NCBI GenBank assembly: GCA_018398585.1
Contig: JAGTTD010000022.1
Coordinates: 11,075,501 to 11,139,500 of the forward strand
DNA: 64,000 nucleotides
Direction: 5' to 3'
DNA from: Simmondsia chinensis
Lineage: Eukaryota > Streptophyta > Magnoliopsida > Caryophyllales > Simmondsiaceae
A model generated the notes under the pieces. That model worked only from the letters and a program-made list of their open reading frames with translations, did not search any database and was not told the origin of the DNA. The first letter of the stretch is position 1. Every line of letters begins with the position of its first letter. Position numbers and translations under genes: made by a program. This document shows positions 20,741 to 32,817 of the stretch, piece after piece.

Positions 20741-21702
20741 GATACGACATCAATTTTTAAATATTTCCTTTTTTTCTTGAGAATCGATTTTTCATTCGAC
20801 AGGTTTGATTAATCAATTTTAAATCATGTATATTGAGTTGGTTATATATATTTTATTGATTAAATTGATTAATTAACTAATTGTTGAGAATATAACATAC
20901 TTCTGTTGTAATAACAAGATAATTTTATATATATACCTTGATATTTATAAATTTTGTCACTTAGGTAGCTTAAAGTTTTAAAATTTTATCAATTAGATGC
21001 CCTAAATCATTCTACCCAACTCAAACCCTTTGACAGGGTAACCCAATTCTTAGATTGAACCCATCTAATTAAACCAAAATTCGATACGACTTCAGCACCA
21101 TATGATTCAACCAACTAAAACCCAAGCTGAATTGACTCGAAACTTGAAATAACGTGGACCCTAAATGATCCAATTTGACCAAAGACCTGAAATACGTAAT
21201 AATCTAACTTGATTGACTCAAAACTTAAGACGATTAGTTATATAATTACAATTTAACTTACAATTCCATAATCCAATTCCAGTTTCACATGCCAAACAGA
21301 TAATTACTCTAAATTTTAGTTATGGGTCAACCAACCAATTCATGAGTTATGATATAAATTTATCTTCATATATTTTTTTAGATATCAAAATATTATATGT
21401 AATATTTTATATTGAGCAATATAAAATCAATTTTTTTTAAGATATAACAAATAGTATAATTATCACTTAGGTACTCTAGGGTTTGAACTTTTATTACTTG
21501 GTATCCTGACGTTTTAATATATATAATGAGGTACTCTAAAATTTGAATATTTTATCACCGGGGTGCCCTATGCCTAACTTTGATCAATTATTATGAGAGT
21601 CTAACCAATTTTATAAAAAAAACTGTTGATATAATATTTGCTTATAATAATATATATAAGTTATGCTAATATTTTTATAAAAATTAATTATGCAATTTAC
21701 CC
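20741..21702. other. AT-rich, contains R1-like and GGTACYCTA repeats
   Basis: No gene. 21040-21310 resembles the TGACTYGAA-rich phrases of repeat family R1. Two phrases of the type TCACTTAGGTAG/ACTCTA (20957 and 21459), with related ones near 21520, point to a further dispersed repeat. AT-rich palindromic runs fill the rest. Confidence 0.4.
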
Positions 21703-21711
21703 TAAAATATT

Positions 21712-22383
21712 GGGTAAATTACAGAAAATCTCCTGACCTTTGCTTCAAAAACAAAAAATGCCCTCACAAATAAAACCACTCATTAAACATCCTCACTTTT
21801 AAAAAATTATCACTTTGCCCTCAAATAGCTTTTTTTGACTATTTTGCCCCTCAAAATTAAATAGCTAAGTATTTTATTTTATTTTTAGGTAGAATTTTAT
21901 GTTTTGACAAAAAATAAGAATTTTTTTATATTTATAGAAAAAAGAGGTTTTCTATATTTATAAAAGTTATTAATTTAATTAATTACATAGTAGTGATATT
22001 ATAATATCAACAAAAATATTATATTTTATCTTATAATATTTTTATAAAAATTATTTTTTTTTAATCTTCTAAATTTATAATACCATTGCTATAATTAATT
22101 AAAACAATTATATTTTTTATAAATATATAAAATTCTCTTATTTCTATTATGAAAAATATAAAATTTTTCTAATCTTTTCCTAATAATATAAAATAATTTT
22201 CTAAAAATATAATTAAATATTTAAACCCACTTACTTTTAAGGAGCAAAGTGATCAAAAAAAGCTATTTGAGGGCCAAGTGATAGTTTTTTAAAAGTGAGG
22301 GTGTTTAATGAGTGGTTTTATTTGTGAGAGAAATTTTTTATTTTTAAAGTAAAAAAATAGGGAGGCTTTTTTATAATTTTCCT
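21712..22383. mobile_element. Mutator-like MITE, 672 bp, with 9-bp target duplication
   Basis: The outer 140-150 bp at each end are inverted repeats. Blocks such as CACAAATAAAACCACTCATT and CCCTCAAATAGCTTTTTTTG read identically inward from both sides. The ends are GGGTAAATTAC and AGGAAAATTAT. The element is bounded exactly by TAAAATATT on both sides (21703-21711 and 22384-22392), a perfect 9-bp duplication as made by Mutator-superfamily transposases. The core is AT-rich and non-coding, so it needs a transposase supplied elsewhere. Confidence 0.85.
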
Positions 22384-22446
22384 TAAAATATTTATCAAAT
22401 ATCAAAACTTTCACTTCTACTAAAAAAAATTTGTACGATAAAAAAA

Positions 22447-22591
22447 ATGAACTCAACTCCCGCCCCTGCATTTCTCTTTCGTTCAAAACCCTTTTCAACT
22501 ATCAAACCCACCCGCCGCTGCGCCTCTCTTCCACTCGCTGCCGCACCTCCCGTCGCTGCACCACACCGTCGCCTCCTCTCCCTCGGTTCAG
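22447..22591 (+). CDS. Possible first exon of a host gene (transit-peptide-like)
   Basis: From ATG 22447 the frame reads 48 codons rich in Ser, Thr, Ala, Pro and Arg with no acidic residue (MNSTPAPAFLFRSKPFST... PHRRLLSLGS), the composition of plastid or mitochondrial targeting peptides. GC content rises sharply over the surroundings. It ends at TTCAG|GTATGC, a good 5' splice site in phase 1. No second exon was found: element O begins 110 bp downstream. The protein cannot be named. It may be a real first exon cut off from its gene or a chance frame. Confidence 0.35.
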
Positions 22592-22696
22592 GTATGCTGT
22601 GGTTCTTCTTCTCTCTGTCTATGTCCTCTCAGCCGCCCTCTGCCTTGCGATGGTGGCCGACATCAATGGCGGCCGCCTTCTTTAGCTGGAACTGAT

Positions 22697-22701
22697 GGTT
22701 C
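22697..22701. other. Target duplication of element O, left copy
   Basis: GGTTC beside the left LTR corresponds to GGTCC beside the right LTR (37287-37291), one transition apart. Confidence 0.7.
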
Positions 22702-23111
22702 TGTCAAGACCCAAAGTTACGGCTTGATTGCTCTTGATTTGAACTAATTGAACAAAATCAACAATTTTGTTAAAAAATCAGTAAAATCGAACAGAAGGTA
22801 GGGAAAATTGAGGGAGAAAGAGAAAGAATTGGAGGGAGAGAAGAGGAGAAATTCGAAGGGAGAGAGAGAGAATTGAGAGAGAAAATCAGTGAAAAATTGC
22901 AATTCATTATCTAAATCCCCATAACAAGCATTCCCAAGTTTTATACAAAAAAACCCTAAACCTAATGAGTTCACAGGCAACGCTCACTAAAGGAAAGAGG
23001 AAATCAAAATTGACAATATGCAAATTTACAATTTTGCCCCTGCTAGTGAATTTACAACTTTACCCTTATTACTTGGAAAATATTACAAAATTGCCCTTAC
23101 TATACATGACA
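22702..23111 (-). repeat. Element O 3' LTR
   Basis: 410 bp; aligns along its whole length with 36883-37286. On the minus strand it starts TGTCATGTATAG and ends GGGTCTTGACA. A TATA-like TGTATAAAACTTGGG lies at about 22933-22947 (minus). Confidence 0.92.
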
Positions 23112-23125
23112 TTACCCCCCTCTTC
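23112..23125 (-). other. Element O polypurine tract
   Basis: On the minus strand GAAGAGGGGGGTAA immediately precedes the LTR. It is where plus-strand cDNA synthesis would start. Confidence 0.85.
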
Positions 23126-23585
23126 GAAGGATAAAAGAAGGGAATTGCTTCTCCATGAAAGTAGAATCCTCCCATGTCGCATCCTTTTCATCCAAGTTTG
23201 CCCAGTGCACCAAAACCTGAATTATAGCAGCGTTATTGCGTTTAATCATTCTTCTAGCAAGGATTCCCATAGGTTTAGTGACAATTTGACCTTCCACATC
23301 AGTTATTGGAGGGTGTTCTTGTGGTTGAACCTCAGAACTAATGCATTTCTTAAGCAAAGATATGTGAAAGACAGGGTGTATCTTGCTTGTCTTTGGTAGC
23401 TCCAATTTATAGGCTACACTTCCAATCTTTGCTTCAACTTTGTAGGGTCCATAGTATTTAGCAAAAAGCTTCAAATTACTCCTTAAAGCAAAAGAAGTTT
23501 GCTTATACGGTTGGAGCTTAAGATACACAAAATCTCCAACATCGAACACCCTTTCCGTCCTTCTCTTATTAGCATTTTGTTTCAT
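23112..23585 (-). pseudogene. Element O integrase C-terminus with chromodomain-like tail
   Basis: A 157-codon frame reads the gypsy integrase C-terminal block (RVFDVGDFVYLKLQPYKQTS, YYGPYKVEAKIGSVAYKLELP, IHPVFHISLLKK) and then VLVHWANLDEKDATWED, the shape of the chromodomain of plant chromoviruses, which steers integration to particular chromatin. It ends at SFILRRGG against the polypurine tract. The segment itself is open; the integrase core upstream is in another frame. Confidence 0.85.
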
Positions 23586-24506
23586 TCACGCTTGAGCAAC
23601 TTCAAGGCAAGACCATAGCTTCCTAGCAACAGTAGCTCTTTCTCTGAAAAATAGATCAACAATATCACCTTAGCTTCATAATTATCAAAGTAATTGCATA
23701 AGGGAGGCTCGTATCCATACAAAGGTTGGAAAGGAGTGGTTTGTAATGAAGAATGGTAAGTGGTGTTATACCACCACTCCGCGAGATACAACCATTCCAT
23801 CCATTTTGTACGAAAAGAGGATGTCATACACCTAAGATATTGTTCCAAACATCGATTTAGCCTTTCCGTTTGTCCATCACTTTCGGGATGATACGCGGAG
23901 CTAAAATTAATAGTTGTTTTAGACAATTTGAAAAGCTCTTGCCAAAATAAACTTAGGAAAAGGCTATCTCTATCTGAAACAATACTTTTAGAAATACCAT
24001 GAAGTTTATAAATATGAATTAAGAATTGATTAGCTACAGTTGAAGCAGTAAAAAGAGGTAAAAGTGGTAAAAAAATGAGCGAATTTTGTAAACCTATCAA
24101 TTACTACTGACACCACATCTTTTCCACTTGATTTCGGGAGGCCCTCCACAAAATCAAGTGAAATATCGGTCTAAGGTTGAATTGGGATAGGAAGGGGCTG
24201 AAGTCAGCCGGCGTAAGCTACTCGCTCAGTTTTACTCCTTTGACAAACATCACATTGACGCACGAAGGAGTAAACATCTCGCTTAAGCCCTTTCCAATAG
24301 AACATTAACTTAGCTCGGTTATAGGTGGCGTTTATACCAAAATGACCACCTATAGATGAGCTATGAACATGTTCTAAGATTTTTCGTCTTAAATCCTTGC
24401 CACTTCCCACACAAATACGCCTTTTATATCGCAATACTCCCTGTTGAAGCTGAAACTTTGATGCGGCATTAGTATTAACAGTAAGGGAAGCAATGATATG
24501 AAGCAA
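23582..24506 (-). pseudogene. Element O integrase zinc finger and catalytic core
   Basis: 24506-24204 holds the HHCC zinc finger (HVHSSSIGGHFG... QCDVCQRSK) and the end of the linker. 24100-23582 holds the core with the Asp in IVSDRDSLF and the Glu in SDGQTERLN, then LAEWWYNTTYHSS. The first Asp region (about 24180-24110) lies across a frame break. Integrase would join cDNA to host DNA. Frame changes between the two pieces make it non-functional. Confidence 0.85.
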
Positions 24507-24626
24507 CTCTTGGTCTTGGTTATAGCTCTCAATGACTTCCTATATCCACGAAGGAGTTAGAATAGATATAGCATTTAAAAATCAACACGTGATTATGCAT
24601 CAGCAGCATGGTTTGTATTCCCTTTC

Positions 24627-25881
24627 CTATAATGAATCGAGTAATGCAAACCCATATGCTTGGTAGCCCCTTTTGGGAGTTGTGATGTTTTGATCTAACA
24701 AAAACTTAAGGCTCTCGTGATTGGTTTTTATTACAAATTCATGTCCCTCTAGGCAGTGTTGCCATTTGGAAATGGCCATGAGTATTGCTAAGTATTCTTT
24801 TTCATAAATAGAGAGACCTAATTGTCTAGGTGAAAATGGTTTACTCAAAAATGCAATTGGCCTTCCATTTTGAGATAAAACAGCCCCAACCCCACCCAAT
24901 GAAACATCAAATGGATGCTCAAATTCTGGAAGAACAAGTATAGGGGCTATTATCATAGCCTTTTTCAATCCCTCGAAGGCATCTGCCGCCATTTCAGTGC
25001 ATAGGAACGAATCTTTTTTAAGTAAATCAGTTAATGGCTTAGCTATGACTCAGTATCCAGGTATGAATTTGCGACGATAACCATAAAACCATGCAGTTCC
25101 TTAAGGTTCTTAGAGGCTTAGGCCATTCTTGCATAGCCTTAATCTTTGAAGGATTGGTTTTCACACCTTCCTTAGATATAATGTGGCCTAAATATTCTAC
25201 GGATTCGGTACCAAACACACACTTACTTGTCTTGCATAGAGTTTATGAGCACGCAAAACAGGAAAGACCAAGCTCAAGTGTGTAACATGTTCATCCAAGG
25301 TAGAACTATAGACAAGAACATCTTCAAAGAACACAAGAACAAATTTTCTTAAGTATTCCTTAAAGATTGAGTTCATAAGGACTTAAAATGTAGCCGGCTC
25401 ATTTGTTAAGCCAAACGGCATAACCCTAAGCTCATAATGCCCTTGGTGAGTCCTAAACGTTGTTTTTGGTATGTCTTTGTCCCTCATACGTACTTGATGG
25501 TAGCCTTGTCATAGGTCTATTTTTGGAATAAATTGAAGATCCACGGAGTTCGTCCAAAAGATCATCAATTAATGGTATTGGAAACTTATCTTTTATGGTT
25601 TGATCATTTAGTTTTCTGTAATCAACAAACATTCGAGTGGAACCATCCTTTTTAAGCACAATTATAACAGGTGAAGCATTTGGGCTTTGTGAATGTTTAA
25701 TAAAAGAACTTTCTAATAATTCTTCAACATGCTTCTCAATTTTAGTTTTATGGTTATAAGGACAGCGATAAGGCCTAATATTTATAGGTTGAGCATTCAG
25801 TTTTAAGGGAATTGAATGATCATAAGCTCTAGGTGGTGGAAGTGACTTAGGTATAACAAAAATATCAGAAAATTCCTCCAA
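24627..25881 (-). pseudogene. Element O reverse transcriptase and RNase H
   Basis: 25881-25453 holds the RT start (SPVIIVLKKDGSTRMFVDYRKLND, FPIPLIDDLLDEL). The catalytic box in a shifted frame at 25313-25330 reads VFFEDVLVYS, the first Asp being Glu (codon 25325-25323). 24992-24627 is RNase H (FDVSLGGVGAVLSQNGRPIAF, YEKEYLAILMAISKWQHCLEGHEF). Several stops and shifts separate the pieces. Confidence 0.85.
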
Positions 25882-26073
25882 AAGAGGCTGTAGCAGTGAA
25901 GGGGTAGCAGATGTTTCTGCAGATTCTCAGCATTAACAATTTGATGTTGCTGCTACAAATCATCGACAGGATGAACATGTGCAATCCAACGACAAGAACC
26001 CTTTGCTATTAGTCTGTCTAATCATTGACTAGTGATCATTTTAAAGGAACCCTCTTCTACAACACCTTGCAAC

Positions 26074-27323
26074 TCAATTTTGCTTACCATCTTTCTTGAA
26101 AGAAACTTTTAAGTTCACTACATCAAAAAGAAGAGGATTGAACATTCTCATCCAATCCATTCCTAAAAGCACATCGCAACCTCCAAGACGCAAGACTCCA
26201 AAGTCATACTTAAATTCATGACCTTGCATTTGCCAAGAAAACCCAAGACAGTTAGTTTGAGTTGTCATTTTGCTCCCGTTGGCGACCGTTACAGCCAATA
26301 TAGGGGCTGGTGACAACTTAAATCCAGCGGCTTTGGCTAATCTTGGGTCCACAGAGCTATGGGTACTTCCGCTCTCGATTAGAACCAAAATGTCCTTCTT
26401 ATTGGCCTTTCCTGGGACTTTAATGGTGTTGACTTGGTTACCCTCAGTTATGGCACAAGTGAAAATTTTAACATTGAAACTTGGAACATCACTTACTTCC
26501 TCACAAGATAAAGTTTCATCACTAGGGGTTTCATCATCCTCTTTAACAAAGGCATTGTCGTCTTCTGCCATAATCGAATTTAATGATTTAGTTTTACATA
26601 TATGACCTTGATAATACCTTTCATTACATTTGTAGCAAAGAGAAGGGTTATTCCTCCTGGAATCTTGAAAGGTCCTTTGATTATTGGGTTTAAAAGTAGT
26701 ATTAGGTCTTTGATAACTATCAAATGCAGAAGTTGATTTGGGATTTGGCCCATTGCTTTGGTTAGTAGAACTACATTTCTTTGGTACATTAATATGAATA
26801 CCGTGTAGTTTAAGAGCGGAATGTGAAGACATTTCATACAATTGGGCCTTTTCAAAAGCATCTTCTAAGGTTAGCGGGTTCAGTAATTGGACAGAGTGCC
26901 TATATTCTTCCCTTAGACCACTTAGATAGCTTGAAACAAAGTATATTTCTTCAAGATTAGGGTTCAATGTAAGCATGTCAGACCTTAAATCTTCAAATTT
27001 GGACTGATATTCAACCACACTACCATCTTGCGAAAGCTTGTTAAATTTTTGAATTACATCTTTATACTTTTTATCCCCAAATCTTTTACACAAGGCCTCA
27101 ACAAAGACATCCCATTCAGTATTTTCCTGCCTAATCAAGTAACCCTCGAACCAAGGCCCTGGATCCCCTTCCAAATGCATACTAATAATATCCATTCTTT
27201 CATTATTAGGGACGCCACAAATCCTAAAAAATCTATAACATCTTTTGGCCCAACCTCTAGGATTAGATATCTCAAAATTATGAAATTCATATTTGGGGTA
27301 GGGATGGTCCTATCTAGGTTGTT
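26074..27323 (-). pseudogene. Element O gag C-terminal part and protease
   Basis: The open frame 27195-26074 covers the retrotransposon-gag domain (EGDPGPWFEGYLIRQENTEW, KDVIQKFNKLSQDGSVVEYQ), a zinc knuckle CYKCNERYYQGHIC, an acidic linker and an aspartic protease. In-frame gag sequence continues upstream to 27323 with a stop. The protease active site reads ESGSTHS, Glu replacing the catalytic Asp. The N-terminal gag piece is far away at 36406-36881 because X inserted between. The first half of this frame is duplicated at 33164-33691. Confidence 0.85.
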
Positions 27324-27698
27324 GATGCTGCATGAACCTAAAGGTTCGTGATGGTTTGAGAGATTTAGAGTTGAGGTGAGAAGAGAAATGAAGATGGAAA
27401 TTAGATGAGAAAAGAAGGATTTGGAGTTAAGTTGAGAAGAAGAAGGGAAAGAAATGAGAAAAGAAGAGAAACTAGAATTTTAGGTGAGAAAAGGAAGAAG
27501 AAGAATCAGTTGAGGAGAGAGGAGAGAAAATAATAGAGATGAGAGAAAGATAGAGAAATTTCATATTTTCATTCAATGATGCTCATTACAAAGGCCTAGT
27601 CCTCCTATTGATAGAAAAATATGAAAACATATAGAAACATCTAAAAATATCTAAAATATCTAATAAAAATCAATAAAATAGAGGATAAATACGAAATA
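27324..27698 (-). repeat. Partial LTR of element X (second copy), with target site
   Basis: GATGC (27324-27328) and then the first 370 bp of the X LTR, matching 33692-34062. It stops at GAAATA and joins directly to sequence from inside the P LTR. It is the right end of a roughly 0.9-kb duplicate (26800-27698 equals 33164-34062). Confidence 0.9.
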
Positions 27699-27699
27699 A

Positions 27700-27890
27700 T
27701 ATCAAATTCCCTTTAAATAGGTTGATCTTGTATATTGTTGAGGTATTCAATGAAAATTACCAATCTCTATGAGATAAAATTCTCTTCTCATCTTATTCTC
27801 TCTCTACTTTCTCATCTCCCTTTCACTTCTTTCTCATCCCTTACTCTCTTTTCACTAGGTTAAGATCAAGATTCAATCTCAATCTTAACA
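27700..27890 (+). repeat. Element P 5' LTR remnant (191 bp)
   Basis: Equivalent to 32973-33163 of the 3' LTR with a few substitutions; the promoter-bearing first 155 bp are missing. Confidence 0.9.
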
Positions 27891-27892
27891 AG

Positions 27893-27905
27893 TGGTATCA
27901 GAGCC
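27893..27905 (+). other. Element P primer binding site
   Basis: TGGTATCAGAGCC, complementary to initiator-Met tRNA, 2 bp after the LTR end AACA. Confidence 0.92.
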
Positions 27906-27908
27906 TCG

Positions 27909-30900
27909 TTGGCTTCCCAAATTCAGTCAGATACAATAGCAATGTCCACCGAGGTAGCATTGATAGGTGGTGTAACCATCAGATCGGTAGCAGCCAAGGT
28001 AGCTGCCAGACCTTCGAATTCTGAAGCAATTGGCGGCAATGATCCTGCAGGTCAGGATGTTGTCACAAACGCTGATTTGGAGAATCAGTTTAAGGCTTGG
28101 GGTGCGTACATGATTGTTCAAATCAAGGAGTCACAAGTTGAATCAGTTCAGATGTTGCAGCAGCAATGGGAGGAGAGGCTGGAACAACGATCACAACAGG
28201 TTGATCTTAAGTTCTCTGATCAGCTCACACGACAAGCACAAGAGTTGAAGGAGAAGATTGCATTGAGGTTTGACCGAGAATTACAGCAATTGGATGTGAA
28301 GTTAGCAAAAATTCAGGAGCAGTTCAAAAGGCCTAATCCTCCACCGGCACGGGATCCTTTGATACCAGATAGTGTGCTGCAAGCTAATGCCTCTTTGAGA
28401 GCAGAAGCATTAAATCATGAGGTTGATGATGGAGCTCCAGTTAGGACTCAAGATGCTGCTATTCCTGAGAGACATGGTCGCAGTGAGCATGTTCATTCTC
28501 GACCTCCAAATTGGACTGAGATAACCGAGGGCCGGGCATCAGAAATGGAACATACTTTCAGAGCTCAAGAAGTAAGTGTGGGTCAGCTAGACAGGCCACC
28601 TGATTCTTGGCAGCATCCATGACCACGAAGCAATGAGGATTCATCCAATAGTCGAAGTAACAACCACAGACAGCCTCGGGTGCAGATCGATGCGTTTGAT
28701 GGTAAGCAACCACATTCATGGCTAAGAAGGTGTGAGCGTTATTTTCATTTCTATCACATTGATGAATCGGAGAAAGTGCAAATTGCGGCTGTGTACTTGC
28801 TTGGAGATCATGAGGTGTGGTTTTATAGCTTGATAAGAAGTAAACCTTCCATTACATGGTACGAATTTTCCAAGGCTTTATGTGCTCGGTATAGTGATGA
28901 GGATGATAGTGATATTGTGGATAAATTCAATAAAGTGAAGCAACAGTCAACTGTTAAGGAGTACATGACCAGGTTTGAAAATCTCCGGGCTAGCATTGTG
29001 ACTAAAATTGAAGCATCTGAGTCATATTATGTGTCAGCATTCATAAGTGGTTTGAAGCCTAAGTTGAAGAACTTAGTTAAAGCCGTTGATCCCACTGATT
29101 TGTCCACAGCCTTTGCTAAAGCCAAGCTTTATGAATCCATGGTCATATCAGCAGTTGATGCCTCCAGACCTCATGGGAGTACCTCTAGATTTCAGCAAAA
29201 CACGATCAGAAACAGGCCTAACAGAACAGAGGACAGACCGCAGCAGAAGTTGTGCTTCCGATATAATCAGCCTTATCAATTTGGTCACAAGTGCAATCCC
29301 AAGTTCCTCATGGCTGTGGAAGGAACTAATATTGTTGAACACCGTGATGAGGAGGAAATTACATACGAGGACACTGAGTCTGATCAGGAAAGTGTGTTAA
29401 GCTTGGAAGATGCTGCGATAGAAATTTCAGTAAAGGCTCTTACCGGTAATGGAGCTCATAGCACAATCCGGATTAAAGGAACAACTGGTAAGAGGTCCAT
29501 TATCATTCTCATTGATAGTGGGAGTACTCATAGTTTCATAGATCCTCAAGTGGTCAAGAAAGTAGGCCATGAGGTGATCAAAACTCACCCTCTCGCAATC
29601 ACCGTGGCTGATGGAAAGACAGTCACCATGCAGAACAAATGCCAAGGTTTCTCTTGGGTAATGCAAGACCGCAAGTTCAGCCACGACTTTAGAATCCTTC
29701 CTTTGGGAGGGTGTGACATGGTGCTTGGGGTAGATTGGATGAGATCCTATAGTCCAGTATTGTTTGATTATGCAAATCTCTCAGTGTCTTTTGATGTACA
29801 AGGCACCAAAGTCACTCTGCAGGGGACAGCCGAACCAGCTCACTTGCAAATAATGAAGGGAAGTAAGCTAAAGAAGGGCCTTCAGGGTTGTGCCTACCAA
29901 TGGGTGGGCCAATTTTTTGCCATTTCTTCTGTTGAAATGGTAGACATAACCGAACCAGAAGTGCAGAACTTAGTTGCTGAGTTTAAGGATTTGTTCAAAG
30001 TGCCTAAATCATTACCTCCTAAGAGGAGTTTGGATCATGAAATTCCTCTCAAAGAAGGTGCAGAGCCGGTGAAGATAAGGCCTTATAGACACCCTCATGC
30101 TCACAGGACCTAGATAGAGAAGCAAGTGGATGAATTGCTTAAGACTAATTTCATACGAGCTAGCCATAGTCCCTTTGCTTCTCCGGTCATTCTTGTCAAG
30201 AAGAAAGATGGCACGGCACTTATGTGTATTGATTATAGGCAACTCAACTCTATGACTGTGAAGGATAAGTTTCCTATACCAGTTATAGATGATTTGTTGG
30301 ATGAATTATATGGGGCTCAAGTCTTTTCCAAGCTGGATCTTCGGCAAGGATATCATCAAATCAGAGTGAGTGAGCATGATGTGTATAAGACTGCATTCCG
30401 GACACATCATGGACACTATGAATTTGTGGTCATGCCATTTGGCTTGACCAATGCACCAGCAACATTCCAGGCTCTCATGAATGATGTCTTCAAACAATTC
30501 CTTAGGAAATTTGTATTGGTTTTCTTCAACGACATCCTCATTTATAGTGCATCTTTTGAAGAGCATTTGAAGCATCTGAGGGAGGTGTTTTTGATCATGC
30601 GTAAGCATAAATTGTTTGCTAAGTCGGCCAAGTGTTCATTTGCTCAAACACATCTGGAATATCTCAGCCATGCGATCTCTTGTGATGGAGTTGCAGCCGA
30701 TCCTTCAAAAGTCCAAGCTATGATGGAATGGGCTGTTTCGGTCACCTTGAAACAATGGAGGGGTTTTTTGGGGTTAACTGGCTATTACCGTAAGTTTGTA
30801 GCTAACTATGGAGCCTTAGCCAAGCCCCTAACAGATCTGCTTAAGAAGGACTCCTTCAAATGGTTGGAGGATGCTCAAAAAGCTTTTGATGCTCTCAAAA

Positions 30901-32789
30901 ATATAATGTGCAGAGCACCAGTTTTGGCTTTGCCGAATTTCTCTTCAAGCTTCATTTTGGAGACAGATGCAAGTGGAAGTGGTATTGGGGCAGTATTGTC
31001 TCAAGAAGGGAGACCTATAGCATACCTCGGCCAAGCTTTGAGTGCAAAACATCAAGCTCTTTCCACATATGAGAAAGAGTACCTTGCCATCTTGCTTGCG
31101 GTTGATAAGTGGAGGCACTACTTGGATGGGCATCATTTCATCATTAAGACTAATCATCAAAGTCTTAAACACTTATTAGAGCAGAAGATTGTCACCAAGA
31201 TACAAAGAAAAGGGCTATTGAAGATGTTGGGGCTGAATTACGATATTGAGTACCGAAAAGGCAGAGAAAACTGGGCTGCAGATGCACTGTCACGCAAGTT
31301 TGAGGGCCATGAGCAGGGTTCCCTTGGAGCTATTTCCGTGATTTCTCCTACTTGGATGGAAGAGTTACATCAGTCCTATGAGAATGATCCTTTTGCACAA
31401 GAATGTATAGCGGCTGCTAGTATGGGCAAGGCTGGCAATCTGGCTGCTGGTGCAGACATCTCTGTTACCCAAGGTATTATCAGAATTCAGGGAAAGTTGT
31501 ATGTTGGTAGCTCTACGGATCTCAGGCACCAAATCATCAATGCTGCACACGATTCTTCATGGGGAGGTCACTCAGGCATTGAGGGGACCTATCAGAGGTT
31601 GAGGCTTCATTTTAGCTGGACCGGGATGAAGAAGGAAGTGACTAGTTTTGTGCAAAGTTGTGGGGTTTGCCAACAAACCAAACTTGGTGATCATAGACAC
31701 TAAGGGCTGCTCCAGCCCATCCCTGTTCCTGAGGGCATATGGCAACACATAAGCATGGATTTCATCGAAGGATTACCTAAGTCAGAGGGGAAAGAGGTGA
31801 TTTGGGTTGTTGTTGATCGGTTCACAAAATCTGGGCACTTCATTGCTTTGGCTCGACCTGTTACCGCAGAAAAGTTAGCTCGTGTGTTCTTAGACAATAT
31901 TTACAAGCTTCATGGATTGCCCCAATCCATAGTTTCAGATAGGGATAAACTCTTTACAAGTCATTTTTGGAAGGAGTTGTTTGGGCTCTTGGGAACGACT
32001 TTGGCTATGAGTTCTTCATACCACCCTCAAACCGATGGTTAGACGGAGAGGGTTAACCAATGCATTGAACAATACCTCAGGAGCATGGTATTTAATTATC
32101 CTAAGGTGTGGGGAAGGTGGCTTTCTTTGGCGGAATTTTGGTATAATACCCATTTTCACACTTCCTTAGGCATATCTCCCTTCAAAGCCTTATTTGGTTA
32201 TGATCCACCCTCTCCTTTTGGGTTGCAAGGAGTTGGGACTTATTTGGGGGAAGTGGCTGATATGTTACAGCAAAGGAAACATGTCTTGTACTAGCTGAAG
32301 CACAATCTCAGAGAATCTCAAGCCCGAATGAAGTGGTATGCTGATAAGAAGAGAGTTGATCGAAATTTTGATGTAGGGGACATGGTATACCTGAAATTGC
32401 AGCCATGTAGGCAATCAACAACAGCAGTAAGGAAAAATGTCAAGCTTTGTGCTAGATTTTTTGGTCCTTACAAGGTGATGGAAAGAATTGGCAAGGTGGC
32501 TTACAAATTAGAGCTGCCACCCGATTCCTACATTCACCCGGTTTTTCATGTGTCCCTTCTTAAAAAGCAGGTTCAAGCTGGTCACCGACCTTCTTTGGCT
32601 CCTCCAGACGTGGGCTCCAACGGTCTTCTGAAGTTACAGCCAGCTGCAGTAGTAGAAGAAGGGCCAGCAGCAGCAGCAGATGTCAGAGTTCAGCAGCTTT
32701 GGGTTAATTGGAGCAACTTGGATGAAGCCTTCACCATATGGGAAGAAAAGAGTATTTTGTTGAGTCAATTTCCTTCTTTTCATTCTTGA
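27909..32789 (+). pseudogene. Element P gag-pol polyprotein, one frame with five stops
   Basis: The frame from ATG 27909 runs about 1,627 codons with no frameshift. Only in-frame stops break it: at 28620, 30111, 31701, 32040 and 32292. Order: coiled-coil N-terminus, gag domain (28680 on), zinc knuckle CFRYNQPYQFGHKC (second Cys is Tyr), protease with intact IDSGSTHSFID, RT with VFFNDILIYS (first Asp is Asn, codon 30528-30530), RNase H (LETDASGSGIGAVLSQEG), integrase zinc finger and core (IVSDRDKLF, QTDG-stop-TERVNQ), and a chromodomain-like WVNWSNLDEAFTIWEE. The layout is a typical chromovirus. It is dead as it stands. Confidence 0.93.
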
Positions 32790-32804
32790 GGACAAGAATG
32801 TTGT

Positions 32805-32817
32805 AAGGGGAGGGGAT
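32805..32817 (+). other. Element P polypurine tract
   Basis: AAGGGGAGGGGAT directly before the 3' LTR start TGTTACG. Confidence 0.9.
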
